Below are positions 1 to 6,384 of a stretch of DNA of 32,965 bases, one piece after another; the stretch's first letter is position 1, and each line of letters opens with the position of its first letter. A program made the translations under genes and the position numbers. The stretch is from Bryobacterales bacterium (GTDB taxonomy: Bacteria; Acidobacteriota; Terriglobia; Bryobacterales; Bryobacteraceae): contig PLRS01000134.1 of assembly GCA_003164035.1 (NCBI GenBank), positions 1-32,965 on the forward strand. Reading direction: 5' to 3'. The notes below the pieces were generated by a model that saw only the letters and a program-made list of their open reading frames with translations, was not told where the DNA came from and searched no databases.

Positions 1-519
1 GGCGGAGCGCTGGAGCTTTATGGCATTGACGCCGATCTGGTCACTCTCGGCAAGATCGTTGGCGGAGGCGTGCCCGTCGGTGTCTTCGGCGGAAAGCGCC
101 GGTTAATAGATTTTCTGGCGCCTCTCGGCCCGGTCTATCAGGCAGGCACGCTCTCCGGCAACCCGCTTGCCGTAGCCGCCGGCCTGGCCATGCTGCGCGA
201 GTTGAAAGCCCATCCGGAGATTTACGACCGGCTCGAAACCCGTGCCGCCCGGCTGTGCGCCGCCGCCCCGGCCGGAATCACCGTCAACCGGGTCGGCTCC
301 ATGTTCACCTTCTTCTTCACCGACCGGCCCGTGACCGATTGGGACTCCGCCAAACGCAGCGACACGGTGCGCTTCGGCCGCTTCTTCCGCGCCATGCTGG
401 AGCGGGGCATCTATCTGGCGCCGAGTCAATTCGAGGCGGCCTTCCTGTCCGCCGCGCATAGCGACGAAGATATCGACCGGACCATCGCCGCGGCTCGAGA
501 AGCACTGGCGGAGGGGTAA
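1..519 (+). CDS. hemL: Glutamate-1-semialdehyde 2,1-aminomutase, C-terminal part (5' end outside window)
   Basis: The frame is open from base 1 to the TAA at 517-519, giving about 172 residues, against roughly 425-430 for full-length HemL, so about 60% of the gene lies upstream. The enzyme converts glutamate-1-semialdehyde to 5-aminolevulinate in C5-pathway tetrapyrrole synthesis in the cytosol and is a PLP-dependent class III aminotransferase-fold enzyme. The motif [16 protein letters not shown] near the start contains the PLP-binding lysine (codon at 52-54). [20 protein letters not shown] is the following HemL-typical segment. The tail contains [20 protein letters not shown], also typical. 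Other class III aminotransferases share the lysine motif, but the combined motifs favour HemL. A family A repeat starts about 20 bp after the stop. Confidence 0.92.
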   Translation, partial: GGALELYGIDADLVTLGKIVGGGVPVGVFGGKRRLIDFLAPLGPVYQAGTLSGNPLAVAAGLAMLRELKAHPEIYDRLETRAARLCAAAPAGITVNRVGSMFTFFFTDRPVTDWDSAKRSDTVRFGRFFRAMLERGIYLAPSQFEAAFLSAAHSDEDIDRTIAAAREALAEG

Positions 520-540
520 GTGGGACAGGCCTCCCGACCA

Positions 541-682
541 GGGGTGCTCGACCGATCGGCGGAAGCTTAGGTTCCCGGCAACCGCTCCCTTGCGGTCGCG
601 GCTCGGTAAGCGACTGCCAACGGCGCCCGTAACCGAGCGGTCGCCGCGCCTCAACCGCGAAGACCCCAGATCGGCAAGCGCC
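541..682. repeat. Family A palindromic element, copy A1
   Basis: An intergenic inverted-repeat element just after hemL. Imperfect outer ends lie at about 541-560 and 664-682 (GGGGTGCTCGACCGATCGGC against CCCCAGATCGGCAAGCGCC). The inner left arm at 576-607 carries the family core GCGGTCGCGGCTCGG. The right arm around 631-648 is shortened and decayed. An extra 8-bp inverted repeat, GACAGGCC / GGCCTGTC, lies outside at 524-531 and 687-694, so the whole block could fold as a transcript end for hemL. No convincing target duplication is visible at this copy. Confidence 0.75.
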
Positions 683-689
683 TCCTGGC

Positions 690-736
690 CTGTCATCCGG
701 GTCGCGCGTGTGGCATAATCTTACCGGAGTCTTACC
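690..736 (+). promoter_or_regulatory. Candidate promoter and operator-like direct repeats of the first TA module
   Basis: A -35-like CTGTCA (690-695) and -10-like CATAAT (714-719) are separated by 18 bp, ahead of the ATG at 738. The 7-mer TCTTACC occurs twice, at 719-725 and 730-736, one helical turn (11 bp) apart and directly downstream of the -10. Such a site could bind the antitoxin for autoregulation. The -35 overlaps the outer inverted repeat that flanks repeat A1. This is inference from sequence only. Confidence 0.35.
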
Positions 737-737
737 C

Positions 738-1004
738 ATGGAAACCACCCGGCTTTCGACCAAGGGGCAGATCGTCCTGCCTAAAGACATTCGCACCTCC
801 CGTGCGTGGGGGCCGGGCACGGAATTCACGGTCGAAGAAACCGGCGACGGAATTCTGCTCCGCCCGGCAGCTCTTTTCCCGAATGCCGATCTTGAGCAAG
901 TGGCCGGCTGCCTGCGGTCCGGACGCAAGTCGAAAACGCTGGCTCAGATGCGTGCCGCTATTGGGCGGGAGGTGAGGCGGCGTCATGACCGCGGTCGATA
1001 CTAA
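738..1004 (+). CDS. AbrB/MazE-type (SpoVT-AbrB) antitoxin of first module
   Basis: 88 residues. The start METTRLSTKGQIVLPKDIR is the swapped-hairpin AbrB DNA-binding domain (about residues 1-45). The C-terminus (about 65-88), with RAAIGREVRRRHDRGRY, is typical of antitoxins that cap VapC toxins. By family knowledge the protein neutralises the co-encoded PIN nuclease and represses its own promoter. I chose the ATG at 738 over an upstream in-frame start at 708 because the AbrB domain begins exactly there and a CGGAG Shine-Dalgarno-like stretch lies at 725-729, 8 nt upstream. The gene overlaps the toxin by 20 bp, so translation is probably coupled. Confidence 0.88.
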   Translation: METTRLSTKGQIVLPKDIRTSRAWGPGTEFTVEETGDGILLRPAALFPNADLEQVAGCLRSGRKSKTLAQMRAAIGREVRRRHDRGRY

Positions 1005-1374
1005 CGTGTTGGTGCGGCTGCTGACAGGCGATGAGCCCAGCCAGGCGGCCGCCGCGCGGCGACTCTTCGCGTCGGAACCAATCTGGATCGCGAAAACGGT
1101 ATTGCTCGAAACCGCCTGGGTGCTACGGAGCCTCTATGGATTCGAGACGGACGCGATCCGCGACGCTCTCACGAAGCTGCTCGGCCTCAAGAACGTGCAC
1201 GCGGAGGAGGAATCGTCGGTAGCCGCCGCATTGGCGCTGACGGCACATGGCATCGAACTCGCCGATGCGATGCACTTGTGCGGCCGGCCGCCCGGCGCCC
1301 GATTTGTCTCTTTCGACAAACCCTTCATTCGGCGTGCCGGACGCGCAGGGGTCTCTGACATTTCCGCCCTGTAG
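985..1374 (+). CDS. vapC: VapC-type PIN-domain ribonuclease toxin, first module
   Basis: 129 residues, the usual size for a single PIN domain. The expected metal-binding acids are visible: D in MTAVDTNVLVRLL at the N-terminus, E in TVLLETAWVL, D in GIELADAMHL and D in FVSFDKPF near the C-terminus. PIN toxins are Mg2+-dependent endoribonucleases, often cutting tRNA or rRNA; the target cannot be read from the sequence. The start ATG lies inside the antitoxin gene behind a GGGAGGTGAGG ribosome site at 966-976, so it should be translated from the same mRNA. All four acids are intact, so the toxin should be active unless inhibited. Confidence 0.9.
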   Translation: MTAVDTNVLVRLLTGDEPSQAAAARRLFASEPIWIAKTVLLETAWVLRSLYGFETDAIRDALTKLLGLKNVHAEEESSVAAALALTAHGIELADAMHLCGRPPGARFVSFDKPFIRRAGRAGVSDISAL

Positions 1375-1414
1375 CCGAAGGACGCCCCAGCCGAACGGCA
1401 AAGACGACAAATAT

Positions 1415-1451
1415 GGCAGAAATAGAAATCTGCCGTAGCATGAGCTATAAT
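1415..1451 (+). promoter_or_regulatory. Leaderless-type promoter with inverted-repeat operator for second TA module
   Basis: A perfect -10 hexamer TATAAT (1446-1451) lies 17 bp from a -35-like TAGAAA (1423-1428). The ATG of the antitoxin is at 1458, where transcription would be expected to begin, so the mRNA is probably leaderless. The -35 sits inside a perfect inverted repeat GGCAGA-N8-TCTGCC (1415-1434), a plausible binding site for the AbrB-type antitoxin. No Shine-Dalgarno precedes the ATG, which fits leaderless initiation. Confidence 0.55.
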
Positions 1452-1457
1452 CGAACG

Positions 1458-1730
1458 ATGGAAACCTACACCGCACGGTTGGAGAAGTCTGGACGGATAC
1501 TGATCCCCGTGGCCGTCCGCCGCCAACTCGGGCTTTCCGAGGGCTCGCAGGTGATCGTCAAGGTGGAGGAGTCGGGTGCCCTTCAAGTCTCGTCCCGGTC
1601 ACAGGCTGTGGCCAAGGTACGCGAGGAGATCCGGAAGTATATTCCGGCTGGCCAGGACCTGGCCGAGGAACTGATTCGGGATCGACGGGCGGAAGTCGAG
1701 CGCGAAGACGAAAAGGCTCCGCGCCCGTGA
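1458..1730 (+). CDS. AbrB-family antitoxin of second module
   Basis: 90 residues. METYTARLEKSGRILIPVAV is an AbrB/SpoVT DNA-binding N-terminus; the acidic-basic helical tail (about residues 50-90) containing LAEELIRDRRAEVERE should wrap the toxin. It differs from the antitoxin at 738 in sequence and tail, so the two modules look like separate acquisitions and not a recent duplication. Upstream in-frame ATGs at 1413 and 1440 lie before or within the promoter and are unlikely starts. It overlaps the toxin by 4 bp (GTGA). Confidence 0.87.
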   Translation: METYTARLEKSGRILIPVAVRRQLGLSEGSQVIVKVEESGALQVSSRSQAVAKVREEIRKYIPAGQDLAEELIRDRRAEVEREDEKAPRP

Positions 1731-2134
1731 TAGACCCGTATGTGCTCGATGCCTCCGCCTTGCTGAGTATCTTACTCGACGAACGCGGTGGCGATCACGT
1801 GAGTCAAATTCTGGATCGCTCCCGAATTCACGCGGTCAATCTGGCGGAAGCGATTGGAAGGCTGGTGCGCGCCGGGATGCCGGAAGAAGCAGCCGGAGCG
1901 AGCCTTCGCGAACTGCATCTGGAAGTGGATGAGGAATTCGGAACAGCGCAAGCCGAGTATTGCGGTGCACTGCTGGGAACCCGGCGCGAGCTTGGGTTGT
2001 CGCTGGGAGACTGTGTCTGCCTGACGGTGGCGGCTTGCTCGGGGGCGGTGGCCGTCACGGCGGATCGGCGATGGAAAGAGCTGGACGGAACCGTGCTGAA
2101 AGACGCGACGATCCGGGTCGAGCTGATTCGGTGA
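1727..2134 (+). CDS. vapC: VapC-type PIN-domain toxin, second module
   Basis: 135 residues starting at GTG, with the start overlapping the antitoxin stop (GTGA), so translation is coupled. PIN motifs are D in YVLDASALLSILL, E in VNLAEAIGRL, D in LGLSLGDCVCLTVA and D in VAVTADRRW. The LSLGDCVCL form is typical of one VapC branch and differs from the first module's ELADAMHL, supporting an independent origin. It is predicted to be a cytosolic Mg2+-dependent RNase; the RNA target is not deducible. The gene is complete and followed by repeat B1. Confidence 0.9.
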   Translation: MIDPYVLDASALLSILLDERGGDHVSQILDRSRIHAVNLAEAIGRLVRAGMPEEAAGASLRELHLEVDEEFGTAQAEYCGALLGTRRELGLSLGDCVCLTVAACSGAVAVTADRRWKELDGTVLKDATIRVELIR

Positions 2135-2170
2135 CGAGCGAAGAAGCGCAGTCCGCTCCCTCGGAAGGCA

Positions 2171-2276
2171 TGAAGAAATATGGCCACGGATGAACACGGA
2201 TGAACACGGATAAAGAAAATAAGGGTTTTATCGGCGTTCATCTGTGTTCATCCGTGGCTCAAATTTGATTTCTTCA
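2171..2276. repeat. Family B inverted repeat, copy B1
   Basis: The core inverted repeat is GCCACGGATGAACAC at 2183-2197 against GTGTTCATCCGTGGC at 2244-2258, a perfect 15-bp match. The left side holds a tandem repeat of GATGAACACG. A second inverted repeat TGAAGAAAT / ATTTCTTCA flanks it at about 2171-2179 and 2268-2276. It lies between the convergent toxin gene and the barrel gene and could serve as a bidirectional transcript end. The same left flank word recurs at copy B2 (18709). Confidence 0.8.
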
Positions 2277-2285
2277 CGGGTTCTC

Positions 2286-2300
2286 GCGGTCGCGGCTCGG
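2286..2300 (+). repeat. Isolated fragment of family A core
   Basis: The 15-mer GCGGTCGCGGCTCGG lies between repeat B1 and the end of the barrel gene without a partner arm. It may be the remnant of a decayed element. The match is exact, but the evidence is limited to 15 bp. Confidence 0.4.
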
Positions 2301-2311
2301 AAACACGGCGT

Positions 2312-3508
2312 TCATTGACAGAGATTCGAAGAGCCGCCCGACGGAGCCGCGGGCGCGGTGGTAGGCGCGGTGCTGCCGCCATGCGCCGGCATGGCGGGAT
2401 GGGCTGCCGGCTCGGACTCCTCATGTTTGCCGCCCGCCCGGAATGAGTAACTCGCCAGCCACACCCAGTTGGCGAAAGCCGCATCGCCATGACCGCCGGT
2501 AAGATCGTCCGGTACGCTGCGGGTACGATCGCGATAGATCGCGCGGGCGATTGTCAACGTCAGTACGTTCCCATGCCTGGCGTACTGGATACCCGGTTCG
2601 GCGGAGACCGCGAATCCGGGACGCCGGAAGCCAAGGTCCTTGCCGACAGGGAAGAGATTGCGAGCCGGCACGCCTTCCATTCGCGGTCCAAATGTGACTG
2701 TCAGGCCGCGAATCCTGGAAATAGGATGAGCCACGCCGCCCTCCAGAAGATACTGATCCATAATTGCGTTGTACTGGGTCAAAGTCACTGGATTCAGCTT
2801 CGTGCTTGTCTGTACGCCATTGATATCTTCCAGCATCCCGAGATAACTGCCGTTGAAGTAAAGCTGGCTGTTTAGAGCGTTTCTGTAAGCCGACCATTGG
2901 AGCGGGACGCCCCAGCCGCCCTGTCCGGGCTGAACGGAATAGTCCACGATGGTGGTCGTGGTTTGCCCGTTCGAGCCCTCGACCACGTTGGCCACATTGT
3001 CTTTGCCCGTCGGGGCCAGAAAGCCGACGCCTAACTGAATGTTGCCGCGGCTGTGCCGCTTCGGATTCCATATCCAGCCGCTGGCCACGAACGAAGTGTC
3101 TCCGATGCCGGCGGAGGTATAGACAATGGACGAATTGTTCGAATGGCGGCTTGCCGTCAGCAGCGGAATGTCGGCCGTCAGACTGAACCGGGGCGAGAGC
3201 TGATAAGTCGCAGTTAGGTTTTCCAGATTGATTTTGTTTTCGACCTGGGTGCCCTCCTGGACACGGTAATTTTGCTCCGTAGCTCCGACAAAGTGAATAT
3301 AGGAAAACTGATGGCGGTATCCTATGTCGAAGTTCCATTCGTTTGGAGCCAGATACCCTCCCTCGCTTTCCGGGCCGCCTTGTTCGCCGTTGGATCGAGC
3401 CACAATGCAGCCCTGCCCGTAGGCGGGCGCTATTGCGAGCAGTGACACAAGCGTCAGAAGGCCGCACGCGGCAAGGCGGTATTTAAGATTACGAAGTATA
3501 GATCCCAT
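2312..3508 (-). CDS. Putative outer-membrane beta-barrel protein with His/Pro-rich tail
   Basis: 398 residues from the ATG at 3508; a TTG at 3556 in frame, immediately after the redoxin stop, is an alternative start. The N-terminus has a basic patch and a hydrophobic core (AACGLLTLVSLLAIAPAYG) typical of a Sec signal. The mature part alternates polar and hydrophobic residues with aromatic girdle-like strands (for example WNFDIGYRHQFSYIHF), as in MetA-like or transporter-type barrels. After the last apparent strand (NWVWLASYSFRAGG) comes an unusual low-complexity extension of about 35 residues rich in A, P, H and G that ends in NLCQ, so it lacks the usual terminal aromatic barrel signal. Exact function unknown. 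It lies downstream of the redoxin in one apparent operon. Confidence 0.7.
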   Translation of the reverse strand: MGSILRNLKYRLAACGLLTLVSLLAIAPAYGQGCIVARSNGEQGGPESEGGYLAPNEWNFDIGYRHQFSYIHFVGATEQNYRVQEGTQVENKINLENLTATYQLSPRFSLTADIPLLTASRHSNNSSIVYTSAGIGDTSFVASGWIWNPKRHSRGNIQLGVGFLAPTGKDNVANVVEGSNGQTTTTIVDYSVQPGQGGWGVPLQWSAYRNALNSQLYFNGSYLGMLEDINGVQTSTKLNPVTLTQYNAIMDQYLLEGGVAHPISRIRGLTVTFGPRMEGVPARNLFPVGKDLGFRRPGFAVSAEPGIQYARHGNVLTLTIARAIYRDRTRSVPDDLTGGHGDAAFANWVWLASYSFRAGGKHEESEPAAHPAMPAHGGSTAPTTAPAAPSGGSSNLCQ

Positions 3509-3556
3509 TTCGGGATCGTACTCTACTAGCGGCAAACAAACAATAATCGGAATCAA

Positions 3557-4114
3557 CTAGAAATGGTTGATTAGTGCCGGCGGAGGCGGGGACTTGCGGT
3601 CGCCGGTCAGCCAGGCGAGTCTCTCGTCGATCTCGTCCCGATGAGTCTCGCCCAGAACGCGCGCCACCACGACTCCGGCTTCGTCGAGAAAACCTGTGTC
3701 CGGTACCCCTTGCCCCATGTGAAGCCTATCGAGGTCGTCCGCCAACGCGCCAGACCAGACGGGAAAGCCAACATGATATCGCTCGATAAATTCCGGGATG
3801 TTCTTCCTGGTCTTACTGTCATCGAGCGAGATGGCGATGAACGTGACGCCTTTCGGTCCCCAGGCCTTCTCCGCTTCCACGATCATCGGCATCTCCTCGC
3901 GGCAAGGGCCGCACCAGGTTGCCCAGAAGTTCAGGACGACGATCTTGCCGCGATAGTCGCGGAGCCGAACCTTCTTTCCGGAGAGATCGACCAGGGTAAG
4001 ATCGGACGGTTTCGGATCGGCGGCGACCAGGACGGTGGCGGCGACCAGAATCGATGCGGCGAATCGAAAACCCAGCACATTGCTTGTGTACCGCAGGTGG
4101 AGGGCGGTTGGCAA
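3557..4114 (-). CDS. TlpA/ResA-like thioredoxin-fold protein, exported or membrane-anchored
   Basis: 185 residues from the TTG at 4114. A GTG at 4078 would give a shorter protein beginning right at the hydrophobic signal or anchor (LGFRFAASILVAATVLVAA) and may be the true start. The redox motif is WATWCGPCREEMP. The surrounding DLSGKKVRLRDYRGKIVVLN segment and the FIAISLDDS strand are typical of extracytoplasmic AhpC/TSA-type redoxins. They act outside the cytoplasmic membrane on disulfides, as in cytochrome c maturation or envelope protein reduction. The cis-proline region GVPDTGFLDE is present. It is followed by the barrel gene in the same direction and is divergent from the response regulator. 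Confidence 0.85.
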   Translation of the reverse strand: MPTALHLRYTSNVLGFRFAASILVAATVLVAADPKPSDLTLVDLSGKKVRLRDYRGKIVVLNFWATWCGPCREEMPMIVEAEKAWGPKGVTFIAISLDDSKTRKNIPEFIERYHVGFPVWSGALADDLDRLHMGQGVPDTGFLDEAGVVVARVLGETHRDEIDERLAWLTGDRKSPPPPALINHF

Positions 4115-4173
4115 GGCGGCGTTTCCAGGGCGCGCTTACCGCGTGGTTGGCTTCCTTGCTAGGATTGACACGG

Positions 4174-4848
4174 ATGCGGATTCTGGTCGTCGAAGACGAA
4201 CGCAGAATGGCGAACCTGCTGGCCCGGGCGCTGGGCGAGGAGGGTCACCAGGTGGTGGTGGCCCTGAATGGGCTGGAAGGCTTCGAAATCGCTCGCAGCG
4301 CCGCCTTCGATTTGATCGTTTTGGACGGGATGTTGCCCGGCATGGACGGCGTGGCGGTGGCGCGGCGGTTGCGCGAGAGGCACGACCGCACGCCGATTCT
4401 GATGCTGACCGCGCGCGACACTTCGGCCGATATCGTGCGCGGTCTCGATTCCGGCGCGGACGATTACCTGACCAAGCCATTTTCGCTTGCCGTTCTGCTG
4501 GCGCGGGTGCGGGCGGTGAGCCGCCGCGGTGCGATTCCGCGCCTGCCGTTTCTGGAGGTGGGCGACCTGCGCCTGGACCCGGCCACGCGGCGGGTCACGC
4601 GCCACGGCGAAGCCGTCAGCCTGACGCCGCGGGAATACAGTCTGCTCGAGTTGCTGATGCGGAACGCCGGGCGAACGGTCACGCGCGGCACCATTCTCGA
4701 TTCGGTATGGGGTTTCGGCGCCAGCGTAAATGAGAACACGCTGGAGGTTTTTATCGGACAGTTGCGAACCAAGGTGGATGGGTGCGAGCCGAAGTTGATT
4801 CACACCGTACGCGGCGCCGGCTACCTGCTGGAAGAACCGAAGGAGTAG
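4174..4848 (+). CDS. OmpR/PhoB-family response regulator
   Basis: 224 residues, normal for the family. The receiver domain (1-120) begins MRILVVEDERRM with the acidic pair, has the phospho-acceptor Asp in DLIVLDGMLPGMDG, Thr in ILMLTARD and Lys in DDYLTKPF. The C-terminal winged helix (about 130-220) contains LTPREYSLLELLMRNAG and ends IHTVRGAGYLLEE. I chose the ATG at 4174 because the receiver domain starts there; the frame is open further upstream, but that would add about 40 non-domain residues. It is followed 21 bp later by the kinase gene and is divergent by 59 bp from the redoxin-barrel operon, which is therefore a candidate target. A weak TAGGAT at 4160-4165 is a possible -10. Confidence 0.95.
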   Translation: MRILVVEDERRMANLLARALGEEGHQVVVALNGLEGFEIARSAAFDLIVLDGMLPGMDGVAVARRLRERHDRTPILMLTARDTSADIVRGLDSGADDYLTKPFSLAVLLARVRAVSRRGAIPRLPFLEVGDLRLDPATRRVTRHGEAVSLTPREYSLLELLMRNAGRTVTRGTILDSVWGFGASVNENTLEVFIGQLRTKVDGCEPKLIHTVRGAGYLLEEPKE

Positions 4849-4869
4849 GGCGAACAGGGAGGGAAAACG

Positions 4870-6234
4870 ATGCCGCGGTTATCCATCAGCGTTCGTCTCA
4901 CTCTGTGGTACGCGGCGTTTCTGACGGCCAGCCTGGCGCTGTTCGGCGGGCTGCTCTGGTTTTCGCTGCGCAGCCGTCTGGAGAGCGGTATCGACCAGGA
5001 CCTGGCGGACCGCGCCACCCGCTTCGAGAATTACTTTCGCGCCGAATCCATGGAAAAGAACGTGCAATTGCGCGATGAGCTGGAGGAGTTCTGCCAGGCG
5101 TTGCCGCCGGCGAGCTACCTCGATCTGCGCGGCGCCCACGGTTTCGAATTCCGGTATCCCGCGGGCGCGACGATCCCGGCCGGCGCGATGCGCACGTATC
5201 GGGGCCAATTCCGCTTCCGGGACGAGAGTTTCGAGCTGGATCTGGGCGCTTCGCTGGGCGAGGTGGAGCGCACCCTGCGACTGCTGCGGCTGCTGCTCGC
5301 GAGCTGGATTCCGGTGGTGATCGCGGCGGCTTGCCTGGGCGGCGCCTGGCTGAGCCGGCACGCGCTGAAACCGGTGCGGGAGGCGACCGCGGCGGCGCTG
5401 ACGATCGGCATCGAGAATCTTTCGCAGCGCCTCGCGGTGGCGGGCACGGGCGACGAAATTGCCCAGCTTGCGGAAGGCTGGAACAGCATGCTGGAGCGGC
5501 TGGAAAAAGCCGTGCGTACGCTGTCGCAATTTACCGCCGACGCCTCGCACGAACTGCGCACCCCGCTGGCGGTGGTCCGCACCACCGCGGAGCTGGCGCT
5601 GCAGCGGACGCGGAGCGCCGATTCGTACCGCCAGTCGCTGGCGGAAATCGTGGCGGAAACCGCCCGCATGACGCAACTGGTGGAAGACCTGCTCTTCCTG
5701 GCGCGCACGGATACGGCGCGGGCGGAAATGCCGCTGGAGCCGATCGACGTGCGCGAGGTTCTCCACGGCGTGTGCGCCGAAATTCGCGGCTTGGCCGAGG
5801 TGCGCCAGGTGGAAGTGGTCAGCCGGCTGGGCGATGAGGAGGCCATCGTCTCCGGCAATCCGGCGGCGCTGCATCGTTTGTTTCTGGTGCTGCTCGATAA
5901 TGCGCTGAAGTACTCTCACCCGGGCGGCACGGTGACGGTGGCGCTGGAGCGCGCCGGGCAGCGGGTTTCGATTATGGTGGAGGACGCCGGCGCCGGCATC
6001 GGTCCCGCCGACCTGCCGCACATTTTCGAGCGCTTCTACCGGGCTGAAGGATCGCGCGGCGATGGCGGCGGCCACGGCCTCGGCCTGTCGCTGGCGCAGA
6101 GCATCGCCAAAGCCCACGGCACGACGATCGTAGCGACCAGCCGGCCGGGGGCCGGTTCGAAGTTTCAAGTGACGTTCGAGCGGCGCGCCGCCGCCCGGCG
6201 CCAGCCGGAGAGAGAAACCTTCCCGGCGAGATGA
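4870..6234 (+). CDS. Membrane sensor histidine kinase (HAMP-HisKA-HATPase)
   Basis: 454 residues. TM1 is about 10-33 and TM2 about 141-162, enclosing a periplasmic sensor of about 105 residues; HAMP follows (about 162-215). The H-box is FTADASHELRTPLAVVRTTA with His about 227. The N-box is LLDNALKYSHPGG (Asn about 344), the G1 box is VEDAGAGIGPADLPHIF and the G2 box is GGGHGLGLSLAQSIAKAHG. All catalytic boxes are intact. The architecture matches the CusS/TctE-like group that pairs with OmpR-type regulators; the signal is unknown. An AGGGAGG ribosome site precedes the ATG, and the response regulator lies immediately upstream, forming a two-component operon. Confidence 0.95.
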   Translation: MPRLSISVRLTLWYAAFLTASLALFGGLLWFSLRSRLESGIDQDLADRATRFENYFRAESMEKNVQLRDELEEFCQALPPASYLDLRGAHGFEFRYPAGATIPAGAMRTYRGQFRFRDESFELDLGASLGEVERTLRLLRLLLASWIPVVIAAACLGGAWLSRHALKPVREATAAALTIGIENLSQRLAVAGTGDEIAQLAEGWNSMLERLEKAVRTLSQFTADASHELRTPLAVVRTTAELALQRTRSADSYRQSLAEIVAETARMTQLVEDLLFLARTDTARAEMPLEPIDVREVLHGVCAEIRGLAEVRQVEVVSRLGDEEAIVSGNPAALHRLFLVLLDNALKYSHPGGTVTVALERAGQRVSIMVEDAGAGIGPADLPHIFERFYRAEGSRGDGGGHGLGLSLAQSIAKAHGTTIVATSRPGAGSKFQVTFERRAAARRQPERETFPAR

Positions 6235-6281
6235 GGCGGGGTCCGGTTGGGAGGGCGCCGCGCGAACGATTGCCAGCACGG

Positions 6282-6287
6282 TACAAT
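6282..6287 (+). promoter_or_regulatory. Candidate -10 box ahead of the 28-codon ORF
   Basis: TACAAT lies 10 nt upstream of an ATG at 6298. No good -35 is seen at the usual distance. If used, the transcript would start at or just before that ATG and cover the glycosyltransferase gene. Confidence 0.3.
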
Positions 6288-6297
6288 ACGGCTCGGA

Positions 6298-6384
6298 ATG
6301 CATCCGCGGCGAGAATTCCCCAAACGCGCCACCCGCCCGCTGCCCAATTGGCGGATCGACAAAACGGAGGCGAAAGCCCTCTGA
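6298..6384 (+). CDS. Possible 28-codon leader ORF abutting the TMTC-like gene
   Basis: The frame ATG...TGA encodes 28 residues beginning MHPRREFPKRATRPLPNW, basic and proline-rich. Its stop is directly followed by the ATG of the next gene (TGAATG, no gap). A TACAAT box lies 10 nt upstream, so it could be the first cistron of a leaderless mRNA, with the large gene translated by re-initiation. The downstream gene's own ribosome site (ACGGAGG at 6364-6370) sits 14 nt from its ATG and inside this ORF, so movement of ribosomes across it could affect access. I recognise no homologue; it may be non-coding chance. Confidence 0.35.
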   Translation: MHPRREFPKRATRPLPNWRIDKTEAKAL

